Origin: Caryophanales bacterium
GTDB taxonomy: Bacteria > Bacillota > Bacilli > Exiguobacteriales > Exiguobacteriaceae
NCBI GenBank assembly: GCA_902363455.1
Contig: CABJAC010000001.1
Location: 1,510,583-1,574,582, forward strand
DNA length: 64,000 bases
Direction of reading: 5' to 3'
Shown: positions 1 through 9,331 of the stretch, in pieces
Numbering within the stretch: position 1 is the first letter of the stretch
Layout of the letters: each line of letters opens with the position of its first letter
Program-made: the position numbers and the translations under genes
The notes under the pieces: model-generated
Seen by the model: only the letters and a program-made list of their open reading frames with translations
What the model was told of the DNA's origin: nothing
The model's database searches: none

Positions 1-82
1 TCGGGAAACTCTCGGGTATCCATTACTTGAAGCCAAACAATATGTCGACGCGATCAAAGAAGCATCGTCAGACAGGCGTTGA
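1..82 (+). CDS. 3' end of a gene with an L7/L12-like C-terminus (partial)
   Basis: Frame 2 is open from the window edge to a TGA at 80-82 and gives 26 residues ending ASSDRR. The segment GYPLLEAKQYVDAIKEA resembles the helix of the ribosomal L7/L12 C-terminal fold (GLGLKEAKDLVDA), which also occurs in small stand-alone Bacillales proteins. A strong hairpin terminator follows at once, supporting a real gene end. The start lies outside the window, so the full product cannot be named. The L7/L12 resemblance rests on one helix only. Confidence 0.5.
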   Translation, partial: RETLGYPLLEAKQYVDAIKEASSDRR

Positions 83-86
83 ACGA

Positions 87-132
87 ACAACAGGCAAGTC
101 CTCCTCTCGGAAGACTTGCCTGTTGTTTTGTT
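87..132 (+). terminator. Rho-independent terminator
   Basis: A 14-bp stem (87-100 with 113-126) has a 12-nt loop and a T-rich tail. It closes the partial gene ending at 82. Confidence 0.85.
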
Positions 133-188
133 CATCGAACGGGTTTTAATTACGTCTCTGTATGTACTCTATAATGCAAGGCACTTAC

Positions 189-239
189 AAAAAAATAAAC
201 GGATCACTCCTCTCTTTTGAGAAAATAAGTGATCCGTTT
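189..239 (-). terminator. Rho-independent terminator of the DCC/Bax-inhibitor unit
   Basis: A 12-bp perfect stem (197-208 with 228-239) is followed on the minus strand by a T tract (plus-strand A run at 189-196). It lies 25 bp downstream of the stop at 265. Confidence 0.85.
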
Positions 240-264
240 GTATTTCTATCTTTCATCCGTAACT

Positions 265-654
265 TCAATCATGAAACCGTGCTCGAGTCTTCGGATCCGG
301 CAACAGACACTGCTGTTTTTGTCCGAACCATTCATGCCGGTGCTTGGCAACGAAATCATATACGACATCCCGTAACGATCGCGGCAACCATCGAAAACTC
401 GTCAGGAGTGGCCAGGCACTGTTTAAATGCTTGGCGATCCGAAGTGCCGCATCTGATTTGGCGTACGGCACGCCCTGTTCAATGACAACGACACTATTTA
501 AATCCGTCGACAACCGGTGTTTTTGAATCATCTGCTGACCAAGTGTTCCTTGCAACGAAGCAAAGTCATAATAACCTTGATCGCGTTTTAAGATGAACTG
601 GACACTGGCATCACACAAATTGCAGTCCCCATCAAATAAAATCAGTGGTTTCAT
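265..654 (-). CDS. DCC-family (DUF393) thiol-disulfide oxidoreductase
   Basis: A 129-aa protein with the family-defining N-terminal motif DGDCNLCDASV (a DxxCxxC pair) and the conserved later SDAALRIAKHL segment. DCC proteins are small thioredoxin-like cytoplasmic proteins whose partner is mostly unknown. The length is normal for the family. The start has AGGAGA upstream. It lies 30 bp after the Bax-inhibitor-like gene and ends in a strong terminator, so the two are probably co-transcribed. Confidence 0.85.
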   Translation of the reverse strand: MKPLILFDGDCNLCDASVQFILKRDQGYYDFASLQGTLGQQMIQKHRLSTDLNSVVVIEQGVPYAKSDAALRIAKHLNSAWPLLTSFRWLPRSLRDVVYDFVAKHRHEWFGQKQQCLLPDPKTRARFHD

Positions 655-684
655 ATCTATTTTCTCCTCACAGATGAATCTAGA

Positions 685-1422
685 TCAATCGCGTGCGGCC
701 AAACGATACAACAGATCAAGCATTTCGATATACAGCCAGATGATCGTGACAATCAAACCAAACGCTGCGACCCACTCCATCGATTTTGGTGCCCGTGCCT
801 GCACTTGTTGCGAGATGAAATCAAAGTCCATCACCAGTGAGAGCGAGGCAACGATGACGATGACAAACTGAATGCCGATCGCAAGCGGCGAGCTGCCCGT
901 CATGAACGGTAAGCTGATGCCGAACAACGTCAGGAGTAAATTGACTCCGTACAAGACGAGGATCGACAGGATAGCCGCCGTGACAGCAGAACGGAATCGT
1001 TGCGTCACTTTAATCATACCGGTCGAATAGACGAACCACATCGCAAACGATACGACGAAGGTCGCAAGGACCGCCTTACCGACTAAACCAGGGTACATGC
1101 TTTCGAACATCAGTGAAATCGCGCCGACGGCGACCCCTTCGACAATTGCGTAGACTGGTGAAAGTACGGGAGCGGTCCGTGGTTTAAAGGTGATGATCAG
1201 GGCGAGAATCAATCCGAGGACAACTCCGCCAATTAATGCAGGAATTAAGAATTGCGGGTTTGCGGCCAAGAAGAACCAGGTCCCGCCGGCTGCTGCCGTG
1301 ACGAGGGCAAGTAAGAGGAAAATCTTGCTCATCGTCCCTGCTTTTGTCATCGGCCGTTCGCCGGCACGCGCCGTCTCAAAACCACGGCGTAGGGCAGGAT
1401 TAACTTTAAATCGTGTTGCCAT
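685..1422 (-). CDS. Bax inhibitor-1/YccA-family integral membrane protein
   Basis: A 245-aa protein with about seven hydrophobic segments after a 40-residue polar N-terminus, including the SPVYAIVEGVAVGAIS segment typical of the BaxI_1 subfamily. Family members act in membrane stress or as pH-sensitive calcium leaks; the role here is unknown. The start is set by GAAGGAG about 10 nt before ATG. It is followed closely by the DCC protein and preceded by the AAC(3)-like gene with 59 bp between them. Confidence 0.85.
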   Translation of the reverse strand: MATRFKVNPALRRGFETARAGERPMTKAGTMSKIFLLLALVTAAAGGTWFFLAANPQFLIPALIGGVVLGLILALIITFKPRTAPVLSPVYAIVEGVAVGAISLMFESMYPGLVGKAVLATFVVSFAMWFVYSTGMIKVTQRFRSAVTAAILSILVLYGVNLLLTLFGISLPFMTGSSPLAIGIQFVIVIVASLSLVMDFDFISQQVQARAPKSMEWVAAFGLIVTIIWLYIEMLDLLYRLAARD

Positions 1423-1481
1423 CTTGCGTTCACTCCTTCTATTTTATCTATGTCTTATTACGGTTGATTCCCGGAAAAGTT

Positions 1482-2273
1482 TCAGCTTAACCAACTATTT
1501 AAGGCATTCAACTGAAACATGACGACAGGAATCGATTCCTTTGCCGAGACGAGGTGCGACGTCGCTTGCCCGACTTTGCCTGTCGTCACGAAGGGCTCAT
1601 CCGTCAACCCTTCACCGATCGGTCCAAACGGATCACTGTCGATCATCCGGTGACGGTACGTGATGAAGACCTCTTGACCGGCCTGATTGACTTTACAGCC
1701 CGACTCTTCATCCGGGCGGTCAATCCCATATTCGGCATAATGCCAAACGGTTGTCGCATCCCACGGTGAACCGAGATGAAGAATCTGACCGTCCGCTTCA
1801 ATGAATTTCTCAAGCGGTGAACCCGGACCAAATCCATTTTCAATCGTATGTCCGGCAACAAATGCCGCTGCCTCGTTTCCCCATGCCGTGACCGACCACA
1901 TCGGATGGGCACTGCGTTTGACGTCCGGGAACGTCCGGAAAAGTTCCGGGACTTTTCCGATGGCGCGTGTAGCTGTCTTCGCCGGATCGTACGCCGGCAT
2001 TTCCTGACGGATCGTCTCCCACCAGTCTTCCGGCACGGCGGGCCGACTCCAGTTTTTCGGGTCTGAATTATCGGTGCTTTGTGCCGCCATCATGATCAGA
2101 CCGTCTGCTGTGACGACCTCTTGCAACGCTTCGATGATCGATTGTGCGCCGCCCGGAATCCAACCGATTTCCTTCATCGAGCTGTGGACGAACACTTTCA
2201 TGCCCGGTGAGACACCAAGCTGTATTAAATCTGTGATCAACTTTGATTTCGTGACCATTTGTCTTGTTTCCAT
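1482..2273 (-). CDS. Aminoglycoside N(3)-acetyltransferase family protein
   Basis: The 263-aa product carries AAC(3)-fold hallmarks: VFVHSSMKEIGWIPGG near the N-terminus, RSAHPMWSVTAWG in the middle and GPGSPLEKF. The family transfers acetyl from acetyl-CoA to an amine, but many chromosomal members do not modify antibiotics, so resistance should not be assumed. The frame is open 24 nt further upstream; the ATG at 2273 is preferred because GAGGGG lies 6-7 nt before it and it clears the sbcC stop. It lies 10 bp after sbcC and may be its last operon gene. Confidence 0.8.
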   Translation of the reverse strand: METRQMVTKSKLITDLIQLGVSPGMKVFVHSSMKEIGWIPGGAQSIIEALQEVVTADGLIMMAAQSTDNSDPKNWSRPAVPEDWWETIRQEMPAYDPAKTATRAIGKVPELFRTFPDVKRSAHPMWSVTAWGNEAAAFVAGHTIENGFGPGSPLEKFIEADGQILHLGSPWDATTVWHYAEYGIDRPDEESGCKVNQAGQEVFITYRHRMIDSDPFGPIGEGLTDEPFVTTGKVGQATSHLVSAKESIPVVMFQLNALNSWLS

Positions 2274-2283
2274 TTCGCACCCC

Positions 2284-5200
2284 TCACTCGACGACAAGGC
2301 GAATCGTCGATCCTGTTTTACCTTGCGTCACTTCAATTTTCGCATCGACCCGTGATTTCAGTTCTTGGACGTGGCTGATGATTCCCACCATCCGACCGCT
2401 TGCCTGAATCGACAACAATGTTTCGATCGCCTGTTCAAGCGATTCCGGATCGAGTGTGCCGAATCCTTCATCGATGAACATCGTCTCAAGCGACACGCCG
2501 CCGCTTGCTTCCTGCACGACTTCCGACAGACCAAGCGCCAAGGCGAGCGAGGCCTTGAAACTTTCCCCGCCGGACAACGTTTTGACGTGCCGCGTCTGCG
2601 ACGTATAGGCATCAAAGACGTTTAAGTCGAGTCCGTATTTTTTCAAGCCCTTTCCGGCTTCCGTCTTCCGTTCAAGCAAGAAACGGCCCGACGTCATCCC
2701 GTGCAGATGCCGGTTCGCGGCTTGTAGGATCTCGTCGAAATAGGCGGTTTGGACATACGTCTCAAACGTCATCCGTTGCGCATTTTCACCGACCCCGACC
2801 CGCGCCAACTCACCGATGATGCCATAGCGTGTATCTTCCGCCTCGATTTGTTGTTGTAACGTCGACCAGGCATCGACCAATTGCTTGACGTGGAGCCGTT
2901 CTTTTTCGGCACCGATTCGCTGGTCCGTCGCTTCGGTCAATTCGGCTTCCGCCTGCTCGACAGACAATCGGATCGTCGCTAAGTCCGGTCGGTCCTGCGC
3001 TTTTACGATCTGACGGATCCGCTCCAGTCCGCTCTCGACGTCCTGACGTTTCCGCCGATCGGCTTCCAGTTGTTCTGCCAATTGGGCAATATCTTGCCGT
3101 GTCATCCGTGCCTGTTCAAACTGTTCGATCGTCGCAAACCGTTCTTCCTGCAGACTCCGTTCGAACGTTGCTTTCGCTTCCATCCACTTCGATGTCCGCT
3201 CCGTCAAGTCTGTTTGAATGTGCTCCAACCGATCGCGCCGCACCGCGACGTCTTGATCCAGTTGTTGTTTCTGATTGTGGGCTCCCGTCCGTGCCGCTTC
3301 AAACGACGCCAACCGTTTACTCAACGTCTGCTGTTCCGTCTCTAATTCACGGCGCGACGGCGCATCCGGATTCCGGGTCAACATACCCTCGAGCCGGGCC
3401 AGTTCCAGCTGCAGCTTCGACTGGCGATCCGACTCTTCCTCAATCTGACGGTCCAATCGTTCCAGTCCTGTCTCGATTGTGCGCAATTGCTGCTCGAGCT
3501 GTTGTTTTTGCTCCTGTTGCCGTTGCAACGCGGTTTCCTGTGCCTGTAAAGACTCGATTTCTGTCCGGATCACGGTTAGATCGGTCGGAAGTTCCTTACC
3601 TTGACCAAGCGTCGTGATGTCGTGTTCGAGTTGCCGTTTCCGTTCCGCGACCGTCCGGTACGTTGCCTGCAATTCCTGATGCGCCGTCTGGGCTGTTAAA
3701 TAAACTTGATGTAAGGCTTCGACATCCAGCGATTCCGCTTTGACCGCAAGTTGCGGATGCGACGTGCTTCCACAGACCGGGCAGGCGTCTCCGTCATGCA
3801 AGTGCGCCGCCAGTTCTGCTGCCAGTTGACGGCGTTCGTTTTGCCGCCCTGTCGTATAGGCAAGTTCCGCCTGCTCTTTTTCCTGTTTGACCCGCGTTCC
3901 CTGTTCGATCAACCGGAGCCGTTCCGCTTCGTTTCGTTGCCATTCCTGCTGTTTTTGCTCAGCATTCTGTAAGAGGAAACGCCGTTCCTGAATCGTCAGA
4001 CGGTTGCTTGAATCGTCCGTCATCGCACCGACTCTTGTTTGAAGGGTCGTCCGTTCGTTGCGTTTCTGATCACGTTCCTTGCGCAGAGCTTCCGGATTCA
4101 GTTCAGCAATCGCCCGGGTTAACTGCTGTTGTTGTGTTAACAGCTGTTCTTGATCCTGCAAACGCTGCAGTTCTTCTTCGATTTGCTCCAGGCGGCGTGC
4201 TGCCTCACGCATTTCCGGTTCCTGCGCCGCCAGCCGCTCGACGTCTTGATTCACCTGATCAAGCCGCTGCAACAACTGCTCCAGTTCTGACGAGACGTGT
4301 TGTTTCGTAGCCGTCAACTGCTGGACCGTCTGTTGCTCCGATTGGAACGTCTCAAAGACTCCGCTGATCGCCGCCGCCCGCGTCGCCGCGTCGTACCGTT
4401 CCGTCTGACGTTTCGTCTCCGGCAATGTCACCGCCAGTTGTTGTTCGAGTCGCAGCAACTCGTCGTACTCGACAAAGGTTTGTTCGAGTTGCTCTGCCTG
4501 ACGCAGACGATCCGTCACGCGCTGTACGGTCTCGCGGATTGCCTGCTCCGTGACTGCAGCGTTAGTGATTTTTTCGTCAAGTGACTTCAGCAGCTGTTCC
4601 GTTTCCTGACGGATCGTCGTTTCCGTCGCCTCTGCCCAGTTCAGCTCAAGCGGCAGTTCTTCGAGTTTCGACAACTGCTTCGTCTTCGTTTCTTTGATCG
4701 CTGCCGCGAGATCCAGTGCTTTTCGGTGCAAGCGTTGTTGAAACTCCCCGTAGTGTTCCGTCTTGAACAGTTGCTTGAGAATCTGTAACTTGTCTTTTGA
4801 CTCTGCCATCAGCAATTCCCGGAATTTATTTTGCGGCAACAAGAGAATTTGCGAAAACTGTTTATGGTCAAGTTGCAACAGTTCCTGGACTTGTTGGCGG
4901 ATTTCCGGAATCTTCAGCGCAAGAGGCTTCCAGGTCGTGCCGTCATGTCGGGCGAACTCGGCTTCATGCCCATAATCCGTCTTATTGACCGGATGGGGCT
5001 GGCTCGGTTGCCGGATGATCCGGTATCGTTCGCCTTTTAACAAAAATTCGAGTTCCACTTCCGTCTTTTGGTCCGGTTTGGCGAAATGACTGCGCAGATC
5101 GCTCATTTCCCGTTCCCCGCCTGATGTTTCCCCGTATAAGGCAAACGTCAACGCATCAAAAATCGTCGTTTTACCGGCACCGGTATTGCCGGAGATGACG

Positions 5201-5292
5201 AACATCGTCCGCCCACCGAGTTCGCGAAAATCAATCGTCTGTTCATCGGCAAATGGTCCGAAGGCACGTAAGGTCAATCGTTCTGGACGCAT
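2284..5292 (-). CDS. sbcC: Exonuclease SbcC (Rad50-like ATPase subunit)
   Basis: A 1002-aa SMC-like ATPase. Walker A GNTGAGKT is at residues 35-42. Long Gln/Glu/Arg-rich coiled coils flank a zinc hook CPVCG near residue 504. The ABC signature LSGGESF (about 906) and Walker B MFIDEGFGTLD (about 937) form the C-terminal half-domain. With SbcD it makes an ATP-dependent nuclease that opens hairpins and processes DNA ends. Its start overlaps the sbcD end by 19 bp, indicating translational coupling. Confidence 0.97.
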   Translation of the reverse strand: MRPERLTLRAFGPFADEQTIDFRELGGRTMFVISGNTGAGKTTIFDALTFALYGETSGGEREMSDLRSHFAKPDQKTEVELEFLLKGERYRIIRQPSQPHPVNKTDYGHEAEFARHDGTTWKPLALKIPEIRQQVQELLQLDHKQFSQILLLPQNKFRELLMAESKDKLQILKQLFKTEHYGEFQQRLHRKALDLAAAIKETKTKQLSKLEELPLELNWAEATETTIRQETEQLLKSLDEKITNAAVTEQAIRETVQRVTDRLRQAEQLEQTFVEYDELLRLEQQLAVTLPETKRQTERYDAATRAAAISGVFETFQSEQQTVQQLTATKQHVSSELEQLLQRLDQVNQDVERLAAQEPEMREAARRLEQIEEELQRLQDQEQLLTQQQQLTRAIAELNPEALRKERDQKRNERTTLQTRVGAMTDDSSNRLTIQERRFLLQNAEQKQQEWQRNEAERLRLIEQGTRVKQEKEQAELAYTTGRQNERRQLAAELAAHLHDGDACPVCGSTSHPQLAVKAESLDVEALHQVYLTAQTAHQELQATYRTVAERKRQLEHDITTLGQGKELPTDLTVIRTEIESLQAQETALQRQQEQKQQLEQQLRTIETGLERLDRQIEEESDRQSKLQLELARLEGMLTRNPDAPSRRELETEQQTLSKRLASFEAARTGAHNQKQQLDQDVAVRRDRLEHIQTDLTERTSKWMEAKATFERSLQEERFATIEQFEQARMTRQDIAQLAEQLEADRRKRQDVESGLERIRQIVKAQDRPDLATIRLSVEQAEAELTEATDQRIGAEKERLHVKQLVDAWSTLQQQIEAEDTRYGIIGELARVGVGENAQRMTFETYVQTAYFDEILQAANRHLHGMTSGRFLLERKTEAGKGLKKYGLDLNVFDAYTSQTRHVKTLSGGESFKASLALALGLSEVVQEASGGVSLETMFIDEGFGTLDPESLEQAIETLLSIQASGRMVGIISHVQELKSRVDAKIEVTQGKTGSTIRLVVE

Positions 5293-6395
5293 GCAGCTTC
5301 CTCCTCTAACACGGATTGCATCGCATCCGTTGGTTGTTTTTCACGAACCGCTTCATAAAATTCCCGGAACAGATCGGTCAACGTCGCTGCCTGGACTTGA
5401 TCGCGGGATGCTTGCACCGATCGTGTACTCTCGCGTGTAAAGCCGGTCCGCTCGAGATGAAGAATGTTCGGGTAGATTTTCTTCAGTTTCCCCATCGGAT
5501 CAATCAACGCTTCAGCATCCGTCAAATTGATTTTGATGTAATCGTCCGTTGTTTGGGTCGCGACAAAGACCGGATCCGTCAATTCAGCGAGGCTGCCCGT
5601 CAGTTCACGCAGGTCGCGTTTAGCGGTCAACGGTTCAAAACGGCGGTCAAACGTCCCCGCATCGTTGAGCGTCAAGATGTCGACGCCTTTCACGTGATGT
5701 GCTTCCGAGAACGAATATTTTAATAACGAACCGCTGTAACGAATCGTGTCTGATTTGATCGCAAGTGGATTATGCAAATGCCCGAGTGCCGTGTACGTAA
5801 ACGGAGCAAAGGCACTGGCACTGACCTGTCCTGCCGTTCCGACCGACAACTGGCGTTCGGAATCCGTTTCCAGTCCGCCGATGACAAAGGCATGTCCGAC
5901 GAGGACACTTGGTCCATCGATGTCCAGCGTTTCGATGATTTTTCGCATCGCGTCATCGTGGGTCCGGATCGAGTCATCTTGATGGATGTAACGGACAGTC
6001 GCCGGATCCGCGAACGGGACCGGGTAGAAACGGACGCCTTGAATCTCGATTGGTTCAATGGTTGGTGTTAACTTTCCGGCCAGATGAAGACCCGCCCGTT
6101 GTAATAATGTCGTTCCGAAGCTCAGTCGTTCCGCTGAATCATGGTTGCCGCTGATCGCGACGACCGGAATCTTCCGTTCGAGCACGATTTCGGCTAAGAC
6201 GGTATCCAGCAGTTCGACGGCTTCCGTCGGCGGGACAGCCCGGTCATACAAATCACCGGCAATGATGACCGCGTCCGGTTGTTCCCGGTCAAGCAACCGG
6301 ATAAACTCGTCGAGAACGGCGCGTTGGTTTTCAAGCATCGATTCCCCGTGAACGATTTTCCCTAAATGCCAATCGGCAGTATGAATCCATTTCAT
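5274..6395 (-). CDS. sbcD: Exonuclease SbcD (Mre11-like nuclease subunit)
   Basis: A 373-aa calcineurin-like phosphoesterase. The metal-binding motifs appear in order: TADWHLGK at the N-terminus, GDLYDRAVPP, GNHDSAERL, VGHAFV and GHLHNP. It is the manganese-dependent nuclease partner of SbcC, encoded immediately downstream with overlap. MKWIHTADWHLGK is a typical SbcD start. It is the first gene of the minus-strand block; about 150 bp upstream is the terminator of the preceding small gene. Confidence 0.97.
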   Translation of the reverse strand: MKWIHTADWHLGKIVHGESMLENQRAVLDEFIRLLDREQPDAVIIAGDLYDRAVPPTEAVELLDTVLAEIVLERKIPVVAISGNHDSAERLSFGTTLLQRAGLHLAGKLTPTIEPIEIQGVRFYPVPFADPATVRYIHQDDSIRTHDDAMRKIIETLDIDGPSVLVGHAFVIGGLETDSERQLSVGTAGQVSASAFAPFTYTALGHLHNPLAIKSDTIRYSGSLLKYSFSEAHHVKGVDILTLNDAGTFDRRFEPLTAKRDLRELTGSLAELTDPVFVATQTTDDYIKINLTDAEALIDPMGKLKKIYPNILHLERTGFTRESTRSVQASRDQVQAATLTDLFREFYEAVREKQPTDAMQSVLEEEAACVQND

Positions 6396-6480
6396 CTTTG
6401 ATCACGCTCACTTTTCTTCTATAATATCCTTATTTTAGCATGACTTGATTGCTTCTGCTGAAGCTCCTGCCGATTCCAAA

Positions 6481-6531
6481 CCAAACAAAACCCATCAATC
6501 GAGCAGGGATTCCCCCGGTCAATCAATGGGT
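6481..6531 (-). terminator. Terminator of the small HhH gene
   Basis: A 13-bp stem with three G-U pairs (6490-6502 with 6519-6531) is followed on the minus strand by TTTTGTTTGG. It lies 12 bp after the stop at 6543. Confidence 0.7.
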
Positions 6532-6542
6532 CTCGTGTTGAT

Positions 6543-6749
6543 TCATGACTTAAATGCCAATCCATGATCTGCTAATGCCTGTTTCAACTTCGGTATCGAC
6601 GAAGGACCGATTCCGTGCCACCTTAGCACCTCGTCTTCCCGATACATTGATAAGCCGGTCAGGGACGTCACTCTATGCGCGTTCAATGCCCGTTGTACAG
6701 GTTTACCGAGTGAAGAAAACACCTCGGATTTAGATTCATTGGATTGCAT
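6543..6749 (-). CDS. Small helix-hairpin-helix protein, RNA polymerase alpha-CTD-like
   Basis: A 68-aa protein with the order LGKPVQRALNAHRVTSLTGL, then VLRWHGIGPSSIPKLKQAL. This matches the fold of RNA polymerase alpha C-terminal domains and other HhH DNA-binding modules, where GIGPxSxxxLxxAL is the hairpin. The start at MQSNES is chosen because AGGAGG lies 8 nt upstream; the longer frame (90 aa) has no room for a ribosome site. A cytoplasmic DNA-binding role is likely. It stands alone between two terminators. Confidence 0.65.
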   Translation of the reverse strand: MQSNESKSEVFSSLGKPVQRALNAHRVTSLTGLSMYREDEVLRWHGIGPSSIPKLKQALADHGLAFKS

Positions 6750-6772
6750 TGCCATCCCCTCCTGTTTTCCTA

Positions 6773-6813
6773 AACAAAAAACCGCCTCCTCATTTAAAAG
6801 GAAACGGTTCTTC
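6773..6813 (-). terminator. Terminator of the unknown gene at 6835
   Basis: An 11-bp stem starting ACCG/CGGT is followed on the minus strand by TTTTTTGTTT. It lies just downstream of the stop at 6835 and overlaps the upstream part of the HhH reading frame, a further reason for the shorter HhH start. Confidence 0.75.
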
Positions 6814-6834
6814 ACAACATGTTAGAGGTCATCC

Positions 6835-7224
6835 TCAGTGGGTCCGACGCTTTTGACGAAATCGCTTCACCGATGTGAAGATGGATACGGATCCTCCGAT
6901 GATTGCTCCGACGACAATCCCAGTCGTAAATTTTCCTCCGGGATTTTTGGCAGAACCTGGTTCAGTTGCTGTTATATGCTCTTCCTGTTTCTGCTCGAAT
7001 AACTGTTGGAGAGGGGAGGATGTAGGCTCGACTTCGACAATCCGGTCAACTTCCTGTTGACGCTCTACCCGGCTTTCGACGCTGCAAGGTGACAGATAGA
7101 ACGGATTCAGATTCGTCCGATACCGGTCTGGATTCCAATTCGCCTGCTGAACGGCTTCAGCTGCGTGGTCTGTCCGCTTCGTCTGATCCAATGACTGGAT
7201 CGATTGATCGAATTCTTGTTTCAT
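6835..7224 (-). CDS. Unknown protein with a C-terminal membrane anchor
   Basis: A 129-aa protein that I do not recognise. It has a polar, Gln/Glu-rich N-terminal 90 residues, then a glycine-rich hydrophobic stretch (GIVVGAIIGGSVSIF) and a basic tail (KRFRQKRRTH). This looks like a tail-anchored protein with the basic end on the cytoplasmic side. The ATG at 7224 has GAGGAG 8 nt upstream; a GTG three codons earlier is too close to that site. It has its own terminator and no operon partners. Confidence 0.6.
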   Translation of the reverse strand: MKQEFDQSIQSLDQTKRTDHAAEAVQQANWNPDRYRTNLNPFYLSPCSVESRVERQQEVDRIVEVEPTSSPLQQLFEQKQEEHITATEPGSAKNPGGKFTTGIVVGAIIGGSVSIFTSVKRFRQKRRTH

Positions 7225-7351
7225 CGTAATCACTCCTCTTCACATTCAATTCCACCTAAAAAGCTCCGACTTACGTCTGAAGTCTTATTTACCTCTTTTT
7301 TAAACATCTAAAACATGTATCGAAAAAAAATGTTTGCTTTTTTGTGAACGC

Positions 7352-8362
7352 TTACTTGAAATACGTTGCGTACGTCTGTTTTGCCTGTTCCGGATCCGCT
7401 TCCCCGTGAATCAAGATCCGCCCGTCGGCAAAGGCGACAATCCGGTGCTGCTCCGTCTCGAACATCAGCAAATACGGGTTCCGTTGACTTTTCATCCCGC
7501 GTGCCAGTATCTCGTTTTCCAGCCGAACCAAATCCCGTTTCCCTTCTCCCCGGACTTGCACCGTGTCCCGACCGCACAACGTGACGAATTGTAGCGGCGT
7601 TCCGTTGAGATAAGGATAGACGGCAGCGTCGCCGCACGAAGGACAGGCTGCTTGTTTTAAGGACGTGACATCAATCTGACTCTGCTGATTCGTCCAAAGA
7701 TCAAACGACAACAACGTCCGACGCAGTGCAGCTTTCGCACCCGTCAACAGTTTCAGCGTTTCTGTTACTTGATGCGAGGCGACCAGTTGGACGGCCGGAC
7801 TGATGATGCCCCGAGTATCGCACGTATCCTGTTGCTGCGGCAGATGATTCAGCAGACAATGCAGACAAGGCGTCTCCTTCGGTAAAACGGTGTATGTCAT
7901 GCCGTAACTGGCGACACAGGCTCCGTAAATCCAAGGGATCTCCCGTTGCGCTGCGACATCATTGATCAGCATCCGGATCGCAAAATTATCTGTCGCGTCC
8001 ATGATCAAATCCGCCTGCGCAACGAGTCGATCAATGTTCGTCGCCGTCACGTCTTCCACAATCGCTTCAATCGTTACCATCGAATTGACTTCGCAAAGCC
8101 GTTGCTTGGCTGCGACCGCTTTCGGCAACCGTTCCCGGGCATCCCGTTCCGTGTACAATTGTTGCCGTTGGAGATTGCTCCACTCGACGTAATCACGATC
8201 AATCAAGGTCACCCGTCCGACACCGGCCCGGACGAGCTGTTCCGCACTGGCTGTCCCGAGCGCACCGAGACCGATGATGACGACGCGGCGCTCAGCCAGT
8301 TGACCTTGTCCGTCTTGTCCGATTGGACGAAAGCGGATTTGGCGGCTGTAGCGGTCCGTCAT
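7352..8362 (-). CDS. thiF: ThiF, sulfur-carrier adenylyltransferase
   Basis: A 336-aa E1-like enzyme. The nucleotide-binding GLGALG is at residues 31-36, followed by [15 protein letters not shown] and the zinc cysteine pairs CLHC and CPSC. The C-terminal ~80 residues form the extra domain seen in Bacillus ThiF. It adenylates the C-terminal glycine of ThiS so that sulfur can be loaded for thiazole formation. It overlaps thiG by 4 bp and is the last gene of the TPP-riboswitch operon; no clear terminator is seen after it. The length fits B. subtilis ThiF better than MoeB. Confidence 0.92.
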   Translation of the reverse strand: MTDRYSRQIRFRPIGQDGQGQLAERRVVIIGLGALGTASAEQLVRAGVGRVTLIDRDYVEWSNLQRQQLYTERDARERLPKAVAAKQRLCEVNSMVTIEAIVEDVTATNIDRLVAQADLIMDATDNFAIRMLINDVAAQREIPWIYGACVASYGMTYTVLPKETPCLHCLLNHLPQQQDTCDTRGIISPAVQLVASHQVTETLKLLTGAKAALRRTLLSFDLWTNQQSQIDVTSLKQAACPSCGDAAVYPYLNGTPLQFVTLCGRDTVQVRGEGKRDLVRLENEILARGMKSQRNPYLLMFETEQHRIVAFADGRILIHGEADPEQAKQTYATYFK

Positions 8363-9126
8363 GGGCGGCTGATTCCAGTCATCGGACTGCTTGCCGTCGC
8401 ATACCGTTTTTTCTCAATCCGTCCCGCTTCGAAACCGAGACGCCCGGCTTCGACCGCCAGTTTCATTGCCTGTGCCATCTTGACCGGATCGTTGGCGTGG
8501 GCGACCGCAGAATTCAGCAAGACACCGTCGGCACCCAGCTCCATCGCGTAAGCCGCGTCAGCCGGTGAACCAATCCCCGCATCCACGATGACCGGGACCG
8601 TCATCTGTTCCATGATGAAACTGAGCGCAAGCGGGTTTAAGATCCCCTGCCCCGAACCGATCGGTGACGCTGCCGGCATGATCGCGTGACAGCCCAGTTC
8701 CTCGAGCCGACGGGCGAGCAACAAATCATCCGACGTATACGGCAAGACGATGAAACCGTCCTTGATTAATTCCTCTGCCGCCCGTAAGGTTTCGATCGGA
8801 TCCGGCAATAACGTCTTGTCGCAACCGATCACCTCGACTTTGACCATGTCACACATGCCGGATGCCCGGGCGAGCCGGGCCAGCCGGACGGCTTCTTCCG
8901 CCGTTTTTGCGCCCGCCGTGTTCGGCAACAGGTCATAACGACTTAAGTCGAGTGCCGCAAGTGGATTCGTCTGTTCCTTCGCAAAGACATCGAGACGCCG
9001 GACGGAAAACGTTAAAATGTTCGTCTCCGATGCTTCGACCGCTTGTTGTTGCGTCTCAGCGTCCGGGTATTTTCCCGTTCCGAGTAATAATCGTGATGCA
9101 AATGTTTTTCCGCCAATTTCTAACAT
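8359..9126 (-). CDS. thiG: ThiG, thiazole synthase
   Basis: A 255-aa TIM-barrel enzyme. It shows LLGTGKYPD near the N-terminus, the Schiff-base lysine in [25 protein letters not shown], and the C-terminal phosphate-binding PVIVDAGIG and [11 protein letters not shown]. It condenses the DXP imine with dehydroglycine and ThiS thiocarboxylate to make thiazole phosphate. The stop overlaps thiF by ATGA, and thiS ends 1 bp before its start, so the three are tightly coupled. Confidence 0.96.
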   Translation of the reverse strand: MLEIGGKTFASRLLLGTGKYPDAETQQQAVEASETNILTFSVRRLDVFAKEQTNPLAALDLSRYDLLPNTAGAKTAEEAVRLARLARASGMCDMVKVEVIGCDKTLLPDPIETLRAAEELIKDGFIVLPYTSDDLLLARRLEELGCHAIMPAASPIGSGQGILNPLALSFIMEQMTVPVIVDAGIGSPADAAYAMELGADGVLLNSAVAHANDPVKMAQAMKLAVEAGRLGFEAGRIEKKRYATASSPMTGISRP

Positions 9127-9127
9127 G

Positions 9128-9331
9128 TTATCCGCCTCCTACAAAATGAACGATTTCAACGACATCACCGGGTTGGACGTTCGTGTCCGTATACCGGGAC
9201 CGGTCGATGATTTGATGATTTTGTTCGATGATGACGACCTCTTCATCGATGTTCAACTGCTGAATCAAGTCGTGTAGCGTCTTCGTTTGTTCCTCCAGTG
9301 GATAGTCTTTCCCATTCAATCGGATTTGCAT
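9128..9331 (-). CDS. thiS: ThiS, sulfur carrier protein
   Basis: A 67-aa ubiquitin-like protein starting [14 protein letters not shown] and ending VGGG. The terminal Gly-Gly is the site adenylated by ThiF and converted to thiocarboxylate. The start is placed at the ATG with GAGGAGGAG immediately upstream; the longer open frame extends into thiO and is spurious. It overlaps the end of thiO by 16 bp. Confidence 0.95.
   Translation of the reverse strand: MQIRLNGKDYPLEEQTKTLHDLIQQLNIDEEVVIIEQNHQIIDRSRYTDTNVQPGDVVEIVHFVGGG

Noticed and set aside
1482..2273. AAC(3)-like gene as an antibiotic-resistance determinant
   Set aside because: Family membership is clear, but chromosomal members often act on other amines and no mobile context surrounds it.
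3099..3617. 172-aa open frame on the plus strand inside sbcC
   Set aside because: It is antisense to the well-supported SbcC coiled-coil region, has no ribosome site and no recognisable domain.
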